DNA of 64,000 bases from Gymnopilus junonius (Eukaryota > Basidiomycota > Agaricomycetes > Agaricales > Galerinaceae), in NCBI GenBank assembly GCA_015501075.1, contig JADNYJ010000006.1:124001-188000 (forward strand), in the 5' to 3' direction. Each line of letters starts with the position of its first letter. Within the stretch, counting starts at the first letter, position 1. A program made the position numbers and the translations under genes. Under the pieces are notes generated by a model that saw only the letters and a list, made by a program, of their open reading frames with translations, made no database searches and was not told the DNA's origin. Shown here in pieces: positions 45,004 to 56,459 of this stretch.

Positions 45004-46271
45004 ATGGATGAGCCTCATATTGGCGCGCCAGATCTTCGTGGACCAATGTCGGTATCGCATTGGCGTTCGTCCTCTTTGACGTGGGTGTGTCCACCGTCTT
45101 CAGGTTGGGCGTGGGAGTGTCGCTTTTAATCGCGGCTTTGAGGTGTGTTGGACAATTGGCAGTTGTGGCCTCGGTGTTGCAGCAGGTGTTCGATAACGAA
45201 AATCCTTGGCTTGTCGCACTTATATGTTGTGAGTGGTCTTCTGGGTTCCCTTTACTTGTCGGCGAGAAACTTACGTTTAGCCGTGTAGTCGTGTTAAATT
45301 TTTTGGGCACTATCGAGACAGGTGCGTCCTCTTTCCTGTTTTCTGTTTTCTTCCCATGCGTTGTAGGGCTCAAATCTTTGTCTTTGTTCAGTTGTTAACA
45401 AGTCTCCTCGTCGATTTCGGTATATGGTAGGCCACGTTTGCTCCGCCTTTAACATATGTCCCTAATATCCCACTGCAGTTTCCTGTTGTTTTGATTGGAA
45501 TGATTGGTTCAACCATTCCCATTGCTATCATTGGGTCGCGGTTCGCGATGTCATTACACCAATTCTGGAAACCTATTCAATTCAGTGCGTTGTCCCAGCT
45601 CTATTTGTCCATCTTTGCAACTTGCCCATGAAATATGTTTTCAGTTCCAATCGTGGGCATGCTTTGCGGCGCTACTATTACGGGAATAGTTATCGCCGTC
45701 AGCTTCATCCTCAGGGAATTACAGTGAGGCCCAATCTAATTCGAGTCTGAATTTCTTTAACGGTATTGGTTAGAGAAAATAGAGATAAAGTCGAGATTTA
45801 TCTCGCATTTGGAGCATCACGGTCTGAAGCCTGCCGCCCTATCATTATCCAAGCGCTCAAACTGCACTTACCCATCCTATCAACCAAATGAGGTACGCCC
45901 CTGCTTTCTGACCTCTTTACTTGTTTCTCACGAAGCTCTTAGCGTCCTAGGGATAATCGCTATCCCAGGAATGATGACAGGAGCCATCCTCGGGGCTCCT
46001 CCGTCCAGCAAGCTGCAAAATTACAAATGATCATCATGTTCATGATCACCGCCAGCACCACCCTTGCCTCCGTTTTTGTTCGTTCGCTGCTATCGGCGTC
46101 ACTGTCGACAAGGAACATAGGATCAGAGGCGATAGGATAGAGAGTAACGGTAAGGGGTGGTTGAGGGAGTTCGACCTTAGGAAATTGGGAGAGCGTTTAA
46201 ACAACGTGTGTCGACGGAGGAAGAAAGAGGACGGGGGAACACCTGGGGAGAGGCAGAGGTTGTTAGCGTGA
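45004..46271 (+). CDS. UPF0014 / FetB-type multi-pass membrane protein, with several one-base deletions
   Basis: Recognisable blocks: WTNVGIALAFVLFDVGVSTV, LIAALRCVGQLAVVASVLQ, VVLNFLGTIET, VNKSPRRFRYM, FPVVLIGMIGSTIPIAIIGS, SMLCGATITG-like GMLCGATITGIVIAV, EIYLAFGASRSEACRPIIIQ and the family hallmark GIIAIPGMMTGAIL followed by LQMIIMFMITASTTLASVFV. UPF0014 proteins are membrane components resembling bacterial FetB and plant STAR2, linked to metal or nucleotide-sugar export; the fungal role is unknown. Introns are short GT-AG. The frame breaks at about 45037 (before WTNVG), about 45856 (before LTHPINQM) and about 46001 (in GAILGGSS), each repairable by one inserted base. The hydrophilic tail ends at 46271. 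It is either a damaged gene or one with assembly indels. Confidence 0.78.
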
Positions 46272-47340
46272 TTTGGGTTTAATTTGGGTCGTGGTTTGGT
46301 TCCTTGCTTAAGCTATTTGGACTTCCCGATATGTGCTTAATTTTCTTGGACATTCTAACTATTTACGGTGCTACATCTACTGTACATACGTTCTATATTA
46401 TTCCCGTCGTTAACGTCTCTTGCAAATTAATTAGGAGGATGCGGGCGGCAAGCCTCATAACAACGTTGGATGTTGTGGTTTTAGTGGCATGAATCCGAAC
46501 GCAGCTCCGTTTGTATGGCTTCAGCATCGTTGATCGAATCTGTCAGTCTCAAGAAGTCAGGTGCCCTCCAATCTGTCGGAGACTAGTCACTCAAGGAAGG
46601 AAAGAGCGTCAAAGTTTGATCCTAACAGTAGTTCGGCCTTTGAAACTTAATTGCTTATCTCTTTTGCGCTTAGATCTTGTGTGTGTATTTTCTCATTTTT
46701 AGGTGGTAATGTCGGAGTATTCTGTATTGACCGTGCATTATCCTCGGTTTTTCCTTCACTACGTACAGGTGATGATCCGACGTCTCAACGAAAGCAACCC
46801 CTGCCGACAAACTACATTCCTAATTCTATTCTGGTTGGAGGAGCCTTGATCAATTTATCAAGGTAAACCAGTGCTAGACGAGCAGACGAGATAAGATGTT
46901 TGATCCTCATCTACTGGTCCTCGATTAGTGATTGCGGAGATTTAGTTCGGGCTTCAGAATAGGGTCGACAGGAATTGTCAAGTGCTTCCTTGTGCAACTG
47001 CTCAGCCAACACGCCTTTTCAAACTCGGGACGTTGGTTTCTGCTCTCGCTGACGGTCAGGAACTCAGGCGGTGAGGATTTACCATAAATCTGCATCTATC
47101 AAGACCCCTTGATCTGCAATTGTACAGTAACAGCCGAAGATGGAGGTTAGGGTAATAGGGAAGTTATGGCCTTATGTAGTATACAGCCGCTGTTCTGGGT
47201 CGATGCGATCACCCATGGCTGCTTCGAATTATTCTATATAATGTGCGGTACGTTGCTTAGACTTCTCCCTATTTCACCCTTTTTCTGGTATTCACGTTGA
47301 TGCAATGCAGGTGGCTTCTTTGACATCTGGGCTTGAAGCC
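46272..47340. other. Intergenic region
   Basis: About 1.1 kb, no recognisable gene. Open frames at 46511-46702 and 46651-46866 have no splice or family support. Confidence 0.4.
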
Positions 47341-49030
47341 ATGATTCAATCAGCCGAGGAAGCTGAGAGTACACGTTATGCTCGCTGTGAGCATTCAATA
47401 TGCCGATATTGCTGATTTGCTAATGCTCACTGCTCACTTTGCACTGATAGTGGCATCCACTGTCCTCATATTCTACGATTATGGTGCGTTCATTGCTAGC
47501 CCCGGTCGGAATGATAGTTCTGACGTTGAAAGCCTAGCGATAACTTTGGATCGCGAGGTGAGCTGCCTGGTCAATTTCCGAGCATCACTTTTAAACCATG
47601 ATAATCGTCTCAATTCATCTAGGTTGACTTGATATGGGTATATTGCTATCTAATAGCCCAGCCATTCTTTATCTCATGTAAAGAATAGAAAAAGGAACTA
47701 AGGTTTCCTACAGTCATATTCCTCATTATAAGCTTTACTCTTTTCGACCTGCAGAATCTTTGCACGATCTCAAAATTTGGTCATTTAGAACCGCTACTAC
47801 ATATTAGCCTCGCTATGTAATAGCCCGCTCTTTATAACACGTTTTATGTATGAGTCCTTTTTCTGATGCATTACGAGCCGCAGATTCAGCAATTACGGTA
47901 AGAACCATAAACGTTCATCACAGCGGCTAGAAGACTGACAAAAGGATCTCTAGTATTTTTCACTTCCAATCTTTCTCCAAAGGTAAGTAAAGCGAGACTA
48001 GTTGAGAATTAAAATCTCCATTCTGAACTACTATTATAGCTGTGCGCTGTGTGCTTGACCTCATTCAGTCTGCTAACTGTTAACTATTTCGATGTTAAAG
48101 CTGTAAGCTTCATTTGAACAATTTTGTTGAACCCTCCAACCTACCTTTATTCTAGGTCAAGACTTTTTCGTATGGGAGGGTTGGACCGGTCTGATAGGGT
48201 GTTTACTTGCAGAAGGTAATGCTATTCAATCACTACACCTCTCCATACTGATACACTCGTTCAGTGATCTTGCAAATCCGGATTTATGCCCTTTACCGTG
48301 AAAGGAAACATGTTTTACGCTTTATTCTAGGGTCCTTTGTGGCATGTTCAATGACATCGGCGATTATAATGGGAATAAGTCTGCGATACATTGAAGGTGC
48401 GATATTTTGCTCTGAGGATCTCGTCATTTCATTTGTGATGAGACGACTTAAATATTCAGGACTGCCGATATATATTACCCCCAGAATAAGATTCTGCATC
48501 AGTACACTACCTCCTCCACCTCGCTTTTATGCGTTCTGGATACCTCTTTTATCCTTCGAAAGTCTTCTTTGTCTCTTAGTTGTGTTACACGGTTACAAGG
48601 CCTATAGGGGTCTTAGCCATCACCTAGGGGCATCCCGGATTTTTGGTAGCAACAGCATTTTTGACGTCGTCGTTCGCGATTCTATCGTGTACTTTTTGGC
48701 GTGCGTTATATATCAAATTTTTTGTGCTAAGCGTGACTTACGATCGTTTAGTATCGGCGCCGTGTACTTCAGCTGCCTAGTCATCTGGATTGTGAATCCG
48801 GTACAATTGCATTGTGAATCTTGTCGTCTATGTAGAGTTTCAACTGACTTATACTTGTTTACAGCAAGGTCTTCTGGGAGCACCTATCGGTTTCACTATA
48901 GCTATGTCAAGCACTGAATAGCGATTATCTCAACCTTCGTGAAGCAGATAGTGGAAAGCAGGTTTACAACTATCCATCAGATCTTGGAACGCTGGTGTCC
49001 TATCGTGATGGCTTTAATCTACCGGTTTAG
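47341..49030 (+). CDS. Seven-helix membrane protein with N-terminal DUF6533-like motif; reading frame partly disrupted
   Basis: The gene starts at ATG 47341. Early exons (47341-47386, 47451-47483, 47538-47557, 47623 onward) splice to RYARLASTVLIFYDYAITLD then REVDLIW, the hallmark of the DUF6533 N-terminus. Later blocks: KWRFPTVIFL-like, VWEGWTGLIGCLLAEVILQI, RIYALYRERKHVLRFILGSF, IPLLSFESLLCLLVVLHGYK and a C-terminal QGLLGAPIGFTIAMSS, then LNLREADSGKQV, with the stop at 49028-49030. The family is a large, uncharacterised group of fungal plasma-membrane proteins with receptor-like topology. The joins in the middle (47650-48160) and near 48915 are not in one frame under any obvious splicing, so the copy may be decaying. 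Confidence 0.6.
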
Positions 49031-49455
49031 AGATGGTTCACTTTTTAGATATATCGAAGACAGAGAACACGGTCATTACTATTCCAACACTTTACGGTTT
49101 AACAAATTCAACTTGGGGTAGATCATTTTTTTTGAAGCTGATGAAAGTGGTCCATGGTATCAGTGTTGGCTGTTATGATTATATGTACAATCCTACATAT
49201 GTGGATTTCTGTTCGTGAAATCGAGTCTCACTGTCCGTACTCGAGTTATAATTAGCTTCCAACACGAAGTTTCGGCAAATCGCGGTCGGCTTAAGTTGCG
49301 GAGAAAGCCGTCCTTGGATGGTTTCCCAACCATCTTCAAGCAACACGTCGCGTTCATCGCCCCCGACGCGTGAAATTCCTCAAAATATATTTTAAGTACT
49401 CACAACCGTTCTGCCTGATCACCAAGAGGGTCTCAAGATGAGGTGTGTATCACCG

Positions 49456-49870
49456 TCATTTAGAGAAGTCATAGGACTGATGGCATTGCAGAGGGTCTTC
49501 TTCAAAGCCTTCAGAGTCAGGCTTCCATCGGCTGGATTTTTCTAACTTCAATTTGAACACTATGTCACATCCGGCGTTGCAAGCGCCGTACTTAGCCTGT
49601 GCAGGCGTCAACGCGTCAAATCCTACTTCCAAGGTCTGAAACTGGGATATTTTCTTCCAACCACCCTTCACGACCGCCAAGAAAGCCAATGACTGTGGTC
49701 CTGCAATACAGTGCGTACTTACACTTCTCGTGTCTGCCAGGTCCTTCTGAATTGAAATGCTGTATTCTCCAAGTAGCCAGAATATCCTTCAGAACCCTTT
49801 CTCTATTGTGTTGCCCGGGAGCGAAGTGACTGTGGGCGACACCCCAAAATGACCTTGACCTAACCTAGTC
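49456..49870 (-). pseudogene. Unrecognised protein fragment, two exons
   Basis: Two minus-strand open blocks join across a short intron (about 49690-49725): one with HFAPGQHNRERVLKDILATW, the other with LAFLAVVKGGWKKISQFQTL and KYGACNAGCDIVFKLKLEKS, ending at the stop near 49456. The text is protein-like, but no start codon or upstream exon was found, and the family is not recognised. It is treated as a possible gene remnant. Confidence 0.3.
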
Positions 49871-50112
49871 AAACGATCGAAATCGTGGCTGGGGAAAGAT
49901 CGGTAGAATACACTGGCAAATAGTTTGCCGCCCTCTTGGGCGTGGTTTAAATACCGCAGAGATATTTCCTAAGCCCCCCCAATCGCTTCATTCCAAGAGC
50001 CCCAAAGGACACAAAACCAGAAACCGCTTTTCGATATACACGCCCTCATATCTTTATATCCATCTATATATCTTCAACGTCCCCCTATTGCTTCGTCACA
50101 TCCCACCCTTCC

Positions 50113-53100
50113 ATGGGGCGGCATCAGCAAACCCGCCCCCCCGCACCTCCCCAAGCAAAGACGGCAGCGATCTCTCAAGCTCGTCAGGCCGCCTCTAGGG
50201 CTTACCACGCCCACAACGCGTTTAGCTCTCTCAACTCCCGCCAGGCTAATGCTGCCAACCACCATGTCGTTGTTGAAGATGACGGGCTCACTTCATACGA
50301 CGAAGCTGATGGCGATGACGTTGTAATCGTAACTACTGGTGCTTCAGCTAGTGCTGAGGGTGGTGGTGGTGGTGGTGGTGGTGGTGGTGGTTCGCTTTTC
50401 ACTCCAGAAAATTCCCCGCCGCCTCCACCACCTCAGCCTACTTTTCCAGGACCAGCACCGGCCACTCATTCGAATTACAAGGTCATTGGCGAGGTACACC
50501 AAGAGTACGACCCTGCTAACCCTCATTTTGATATGCCCGCCCAGGCGAATTTCCATGCATTTGGTGGACAATCAGTCGTTCATCCTCCTCAAGTCCAGAA
50601 CACGCTGATGTTCCCGCCACCCTCTGTCCCACACCACGCCCACCCTCAAGTTCCTCAGTCACTGTTTCCGCATCCACCCATCGTCGGCCCTGTTCAATCA
50701 GCGTTTCCCCCACTCAGTGGTCATCCTCCGTCAGACTTTCCTCAACCTCCAATCAATGTACCTCCTCAAAGTGCTTTCTCTCTGCCCCACGTTAACGCTG
50801 CTCCTCAATCAGCGTTCCCGCTTGCGCCTATCCATGTTCATCCTCAATCTGCCTTTCCTCCTCCAGCTATTTGTGGCCCAGCTCAATCCGCATTCCCACC
50901 GCTTCCTACCAACGACTCTCCTCAGTCGGCCCTCAACAATCTCAACAGCAACAACGACAGCAATGGCAACAGCCGCAATTGGAGGAAAACTAGATGGGAT
51001 GTGGGTCCGGAACAAGTTTTAGGGATGAATTCCAAAAAGCAGTCGGAACCTCGTCTACCATGGCGGGAACAACAGGAGCAGCAACCTCAGCAGCCTCGGC
51101 GTTCCTGGAGCGATGACGGTGGCTGGCTCAACCACCACGACCCTAGAAAAGCCCTGAACAAGGGTGGATGGGGGCAGAGTCATCCTGCATCCAACGCTCA
51201 CCAGCACCAGAACCAATGGGGACCCCGGCACGGGAATGTTCAACATGGCCATGAGCATAATCAGGCACCCGTCCAAGTCCAAGACCCTCATCGAGGACCG
51301 CCACAACCCTTATACCAACAACGGCAGCAACATCAACCTCACCATGGTGCGTTGCCGTCCTTTCTTTATATGATCGTTTATGCAATATTTGTTATAATTG
51401 TCTTTTCTTTTCAGGCAATGTCCCTGTTCAGATGGACGTCGCAGTGTCTCAAGACACAGCAACGGCATTCCTCAACAACGTCCTCACCGACATACAAGCT
51501 ACTGGCGTGGTAGGGTGTCCGACAGCACCAGCACCAGCTGCAGTGCCCAACGCGATTGTCGATGTCGACATGGGACCTCCTCCCGCTCTAGGGCATCCAA
51601 TCCATCGACCGCTTCAATCCGACCATTCGATCGAATCTGTGCCGATGGATACATCGGCTTGTTTTAACGGACCCACTGTCATTGTTGCCGTCGACAACGT
51701 GAATTACCAGCAACAGCAGCACGAGCAGCAACAACAGTATTATCAACAGCAGTATCAGCAGCAGCAATACGAACAACAGCAATACCAGCAACATCAATAC
51801 CAGCAGCAACACGAACAACAGCAATACCAGCAACAACAGCAGCAATACGTACAACAGCAATATCAGCAGCAGCAGCAATACGAACAACAGCAATACCAGC
51901 GACAACAATATCGGCAACAACAGCAGCTGCAACACCATCAGCAGCAGCAGCAGGATGTAAATATGGACATCGATGTTGTCTCTCAGCCGATGTCCATCCA
52001 CTCTTACACTCTGGTTCATGCTGGTAGTGCCTCGTCTCATCCTTGGTCTGGGTCCCAGGCCGGATACGGAGCAGTGCAACCTGGTGCGGTCGTGCCCTAC
52101 TCTGGCCCTACCGCAGCCGCAGCCTCACTCAAGCCTCTTCCTTCTGACGACGTGGATATGAGACTCGTCATTCATGATAAAAGGAATCGTCAACATCAGC
52201 AGGACCGACCCATGTCTGGTGCTATGGACGTTGATTCACCGAAGCCTAGTAATGCCTGCGTGCTGGCGTCGACTTTTGGAAGCAGTCAACCGGTCAACAA
52301 TCTCGCCGTTGTTTCGTTCAAGGCTCAGCAGAAACAAGTATCAACTGCTGCCTTTGCGCCTAATGGATCCATCGCCGAGGCTGAGCGTGCTGCTGCGAAA
52401 GGTATTTCTTTTCTGCTCCACACCCTGCGAGCTTAGCTAATACAGGCACTTTGATAGCGAAAGCTCAAGCTAAGGCTCTTCTTGCTCCGGAGGGCGTTCA
52501 GCGCCCGCCACTAGCGTCCAAGACGAAGCCGCAGCCTGTCGTCGAGGGTTCGAAGTCCAAGGGTGACGCTGGCGCTGATAAGACCCATGCTGTCAAGGAT
52601 AAAGGTAATACCGCCATGTTAGTCGTCAAATTGTTGGAGCCTAATCGACCTCTATGTAGGCAAAGGAAGCAAAGGCAAGGAAAAGGTCCCAGAGGGTGTC
52701 AGCGGCGGTTCAAAGACTAACCCTAACTCCACGACGGCCAAAGGTGAGCTTCTTACCTGCTACTCGTTTATCATCCTCAACGTTGATATTGATCTCCTCA
52801 CAGTTAAACCTAAAATAATATCAAAAAACCCAACTTCTGCTAGTGCTGGGCAGTCTAGTTTGGCATGCGACGAGAATGATTCGCTATCTTCTCAAACGGA
52901 ATCTGACGTTGAAGAGAAGGCTTGCGTCGTTTCTGATAGGAAAGGTATTTTCGCATCAATGGTTTTTGTTATTTTGCATACTCATTTTGACGCAGGCAAA
53001 GGCAAAGAAAAGGCACAGCTCATCAGGAGCAGCTCGAGCGGTGAATTCGAAGCGCATGATAATAGGATGACGTCTCAACCTACCAAGGATAAGGGTCAGT

Positions 53101-54813
53101 GCGAGCTGCCTCTGGGCACTGATCAGGCCCAATCCGAGCGTATCAAGTTCGCAGTCGATATCAATCCTGTCTCTGGAGTCAACTTCGATTCCCTCAATGA
53201 CGCTCTTTCCTTGATAAAAAGTCAGCTTGCGAATGCAGAGAACGCCTTTGTTGAACTTCGTTCTAGATACGCGTATACTCCAGAGTCAACACCTCTTCGA
53301 CCTGAACAAGCTCAGCAATCCAAGTTGGTTGGCAAGGTGGAGAATGCCGTTGACGCGCCTCAACCTCCTGCCAACCATACCCCCGATTCAACGCCACCTC
53401 AGAAGGACACGCAAGTGGTGGGACCCAGCTCGGAAGTTACGCAGGGAGCTGCCATCGGCTCCCAACCCTCTTTATACACGCCTAAGGACAATACTCCTCA
53501 TCGACTTGTACAGGCTTATGAGCCTGATTTGCTTCAGCATGAGGGGGCTTTGCCAGCCATCGCTCAATCAGCACATACGCTTACCTCTCATTCCATGCAC
53601 GTCGGATCTTCCAAGTTCGAAACTCAGCATGAATCTTACGCCACAGGTGTTCATGAAGTTGCCACTCCTGTGTACGCTCTTCCGCAGTTTCCTCCGATGA
53701 CAGCCACCAGGACACGCGAAATCGTCGACCCCTTCAAAAACGTTAAGGTTTCCAGACTGGCTGCTCCTCGCACGCCCCAAACTCCAAGTCCATTACCACC
53801 GTCTCCTTCATCACATACTACCTGTTCTGGCGACAATCATTGTACCGTCGACCTAATCGACTTCGATGACGAAATTTTCGGCAACTTTAGCTTGATTGAG
53901 TTGTCCAGCCCTAAAACAAACATTCCTCTTTCGTTCAACACCGCTCAACACTCAACGCCATCTGATAGCGGTGCTTGGATGGCATCGAGTGTTTGGGACG
54001 ATCTTGCAAGCTTGGAGCAGTCTTTCGTTTCTTCCAATGCTTCTAGCGTCATTCATTCTGCCGTTTCGCCGGAGGAACTCACCATTGACGACTTCCTATC
54101 GGAGAAGTTTGCGAAGTGCTTCTCTCTTTCGGACGAACCTCTCATCGATTCTACGGTCTCCGACGAAATCGTGCAAAAGTCTGAGGCCATGCTCTTTGAA
54201 TCTGTTGAGCCAGCAACGGAAGTCGACTTCGGACTTCGATCACCCGAGCAGGTTGAACAACACATCACAGCTGCTCAGGACTATATGCAAGCTGCTGCCC
54301 AAGAGATCCAAGACATTAATCACCGCCTCTCTCTCAACATAGAATCGGCGAGGCCTATGAGGGTGTATGTCAAGATCGACAAGCGCAAGGTCGGCAATAA
54401 TATACGGCCTCGCAACCATACGCGCAAGCCTCGGTATCTGGAACCTCCGATAGATGAGCGGGCCAAGCGGATCAGGGTCTCATGCGATGGCATTGTCGCT
54501 GTGCAGGGTGTGTCATACTTTCTGGTGCTCGTTTTCCATTTGGGCTCACGTCGCGTTTTTAGAGACCGCCCGCCCAAGTAGTGCACCTTTGACTTCGTCC
54601 AAGCGTGATGAGCGTTGGCGCGTCAAACCACCCTCACCCTCTGCTAAACAGTCTGATAAACCGAAGTCCGTTCACAAGACGACGACCAACTCTGCTCCAG
54701 TCGCGGAGAAAGTTATGCCAGGAGCCTTCCCTCTTGGCGAGAGTGAAATTCAGTATGGCCCTGGCTTATCTGCTCTCCTTCGGAAGCTTGTGTACCTGTG
54801 CTTTGGATGGTGA
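50113..54813 (+). CDS. Large low-complexity protein with poly-Gly, Pro-rich, poly-Gln and Ser/Thr-rich regions, function unknown
   Basis: Seven exons (50113-51346, 51415-52401, 52446-52604, 52660-52743, 52804-52944, 52996-54507, 54563-54813) keep one frame of 1,455 residues. In order: a Gln/Ala/His-rich start, an 11-Gly run (about residue 85), Pro-rich text with recurring PQSAFP or QSAFPPL words, a Gln-rich tract of about 80 residues (51706-51955, with Tyr and Glu spaced between), a Lys/Ala-rich part, a long Ser/Thr-Pro-rich part with acidic patches, and a Lys/Arg-rich C-terminal segment (YVKIDKRKVGNNIRPRN and RERAKR-type words). No catalytic domain is recognised. Such composition is common in intrinsically disordered nuclear or RNA-associated proteins, but this is only a composition argument. 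All six introns are phase 1, and four junctions follow the same AAAG|GT pattern. No signal peptide or membrane segment. Confidence 0.7.
50358..50391 (+). repeat. GGT trinucleotide run (11 Gly codons)
   Basis: Eleven consecutive Gly codons, nearly all GGT, inside the low-complexity gene. The run is prone to slippage and probably length-variable between strains. Confidence 0.85.
51706..51955 (+). repeat. CAG/CAA-rich tract (Gln-rich, irregular)
   Basis: About 250 bases made mainly of CAA and CAG codons with regular TAT/TAC (Tyr) and GAA (Glu) between them, giving repeats such as QQQYQQQQYEQQ. CAA interruptions limit slippage. The opposite strand is open because the complement reads as Leu-rich, which is a shadow. 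Confidence 0.85.
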
Positions 54814-55639
54814 TACGCTGGCTGCTGGTGCGTTGACTTTCCTGTCGGCGCTTCATCCTTGAGTTAATAGTTGCACTTACACAGCTGCCTTTCCTCAGAA
54901 CCTCAGTTAACAAACCCACATTTGCAACATGACGACCTCCTGGATTTGACACTTCATGGCTATTTTTACATCTCTATATTAAGAGGAACGCCTCTGGATT
55001 CGCTCGACCTTGCTACGATTCATATACCCAGCTTCCAGTGTCAACACGACTCTTGACGCACGCCTATTTTTCCTTAAACTACACTCTTTATCTTCCGGGT
55101 TCAACGGGCTTATATCTTGGTATGTTGTTTCTGATTTCTTTCCTATGATTTGCTTCATCTTCCGACACCCCTTTACCCAGATTATTGCGTCTTAATTGTG
55201 GCCTATTTTTCGATTTTGTCGATCTCTTGACTCGGTTCTCTCTATTTTGTCCGACTGAGATGCTCTATTCAGTATCTTGATCCCCCTGTCTTGGATCGTG
55301 CCCGATTTTTTCCCCTTAATTTGCCCTATCTTGCGACGAGGATCTCTGCGTTATCTCCTACGGATGGTATCCCTCAGCCCTCTTCTGAATCTTTCCGGAA
55401 CAAGACTCTTTACTCCTACGCTTCCATCGGCCCTGCGATTTTTCGACAGTCTCTGCTTATTATAAGCGTCATCATCACTCTTTTCTGCTTGTACCCTTTT
55501 GGCTCCTTGATCAATCGGCTACTCAAGCTATGCATGTCCTTACACCCCCCAAACGACGACGAAGTCGGCCTTCAACCATTTCTGACGTTGCCTTTGGGAC
55601 CATGCTGCCGTCGTTGCATATAAGTTGACATTGGAACTA
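54814..55639. other. Region downstream of the low-complexity gene
   Basis: About 825 bases. A plus-strand open frame (55291-55623, 110 codons, starting MDRARFFPLNLPYLATRI) contains one hydrophobic segment (LLIISVIITLFCLYPFG) and ends with DDEVGLQPFLTLPLG, which is protein-like, but no family is recognised. Possibly a small gene or downstream exon remnant. Confidence 0.3.
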
Positions 55640-55697
55640 GACTGTCGGGTCTTCCTTGAGAGATTGGCGCCAATCTCTCAAGGAAGACCCGACAGTC
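55640..55697. repeat. Perfect 58-base palindrome
   Basis: Bases 55640-55668 (starting GACTGTCGGGTCTTCCTTGA) are the exact reverse complement of 55669-55697, with no spacer and no mismatch: 29-base arms meeting at GGCGCC. It is followed by an A-run (55698-55703). It would form a hairpin with no loop in either strand. No similar copy was seen elsewhere in the window. Confidence 0.9.
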
Positions 55698-56362
55698 AAA
55701 AAAAGCCTTTTCTTTTGAGGCGCATGGCCTCTCAGCTATTCATTATGGCTTTCCCGGTGTCACTCAGTCCTGCCAGCCCAATTTTCGATGGCCGCTTCTG
55801 AGTTTTATGGACTGATGCAAACCACTTCGGGCGTCCTTATTTCTTCACATCGTGCACCACATGGGTCCTGGACTCTGTTTTTTTCATTTGCGTCTTGGAT
55901 CGCTAGCCGTCTCACCAAAAAACGGCTTATCGATACTGAGACCGCAAGACATTACAAAAGCATACCACCAACTCAACACAAACTTTCCAACCGTCTCTCG
56001 ATTCGTTGATCTACACCGCGCCATTGCACTATATAGTACCCTAATACCCCCCACGTTCTGAATCACAGATAATAACCCTTTTTCTGCCCTTTGCCGCCTC
56101 AACAGGAGGCTATTCATGTAGTCTGTGTAGTATTTCATGTACGTATACGAACTTGTAGAAATGAGACTTCTTTTTCCCTGACATCGTTTCTAAATTATTA
56201 TCTTCTGAGTGCATTTCAGGCACCGAGACATGACGGCGCCTTATCCTTGCTCTAGACCTCAAAATAACGAAGTTGGTAAATAATAGCTGCATTTATCATC
56301 GTTGTCAATACCTTCAACTTAAAATTTTGTGGATAAAGCAAAATAAATATTGAGATCCGTAG

Positions 56363-56404
56363 ATCTACCACTCCGGGAAAGCGTGTCATCCTTGTGCAGG
56401 GGCC

Positions 56405-56435
<31 letters not shown>

Positions 56436-56459
56436 TTCGTATGTCACCCCGAAGGGGAC
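56363..56459 (-). ncRNA. U6 spliceosomal snRNA
   Basis: On the minus strand, a 5' stem-loop (GTCCCCTTCGGGGTGAC) is followed by AAATTGGAACGATACAGAGA (with the ACAGAGA box), AGATTAGCATGGCCCCTGCA (with the AGC triad) and CAAGGATGACACGC (internal stem-loop). This core is essentially identical to known eukaryotic U6 RNAs and is uninterrupted. U6 is the catalytic snRNA of the spliceosome, normally made by RNA polymerase III. The 3' tail after GACACGC does not end in the usual clear T-run, so the end is approximate. No firm TATA box at -30 was found; AATATT lies about 38 bases upstream. Confidence 0.9.

Noticed and set aside
44664..45373. Minus-strand frames of 112 and 126 codons as genes
   Set aside because: They overlap the UPF0014 gene on the opposite strand or its upstream region and show no family resemblance.
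50202..50571. Minus-strand poly-Pro and poly-Thr frames
   Set aside because: Shadows of the GGT run in the low-complexity gene.
51588..52079. Minus-strand Leu-rich open frame of 163 codons
   Set aside because: Reverse complement of the CAG/CAA tract; composition shadow without a start or splice context.
55640..55697. Palindrome as a known sequencing adapter
   Set aside because: The sequence does not match an adapter I recognise; still flagged as a possible fold-back artefact.
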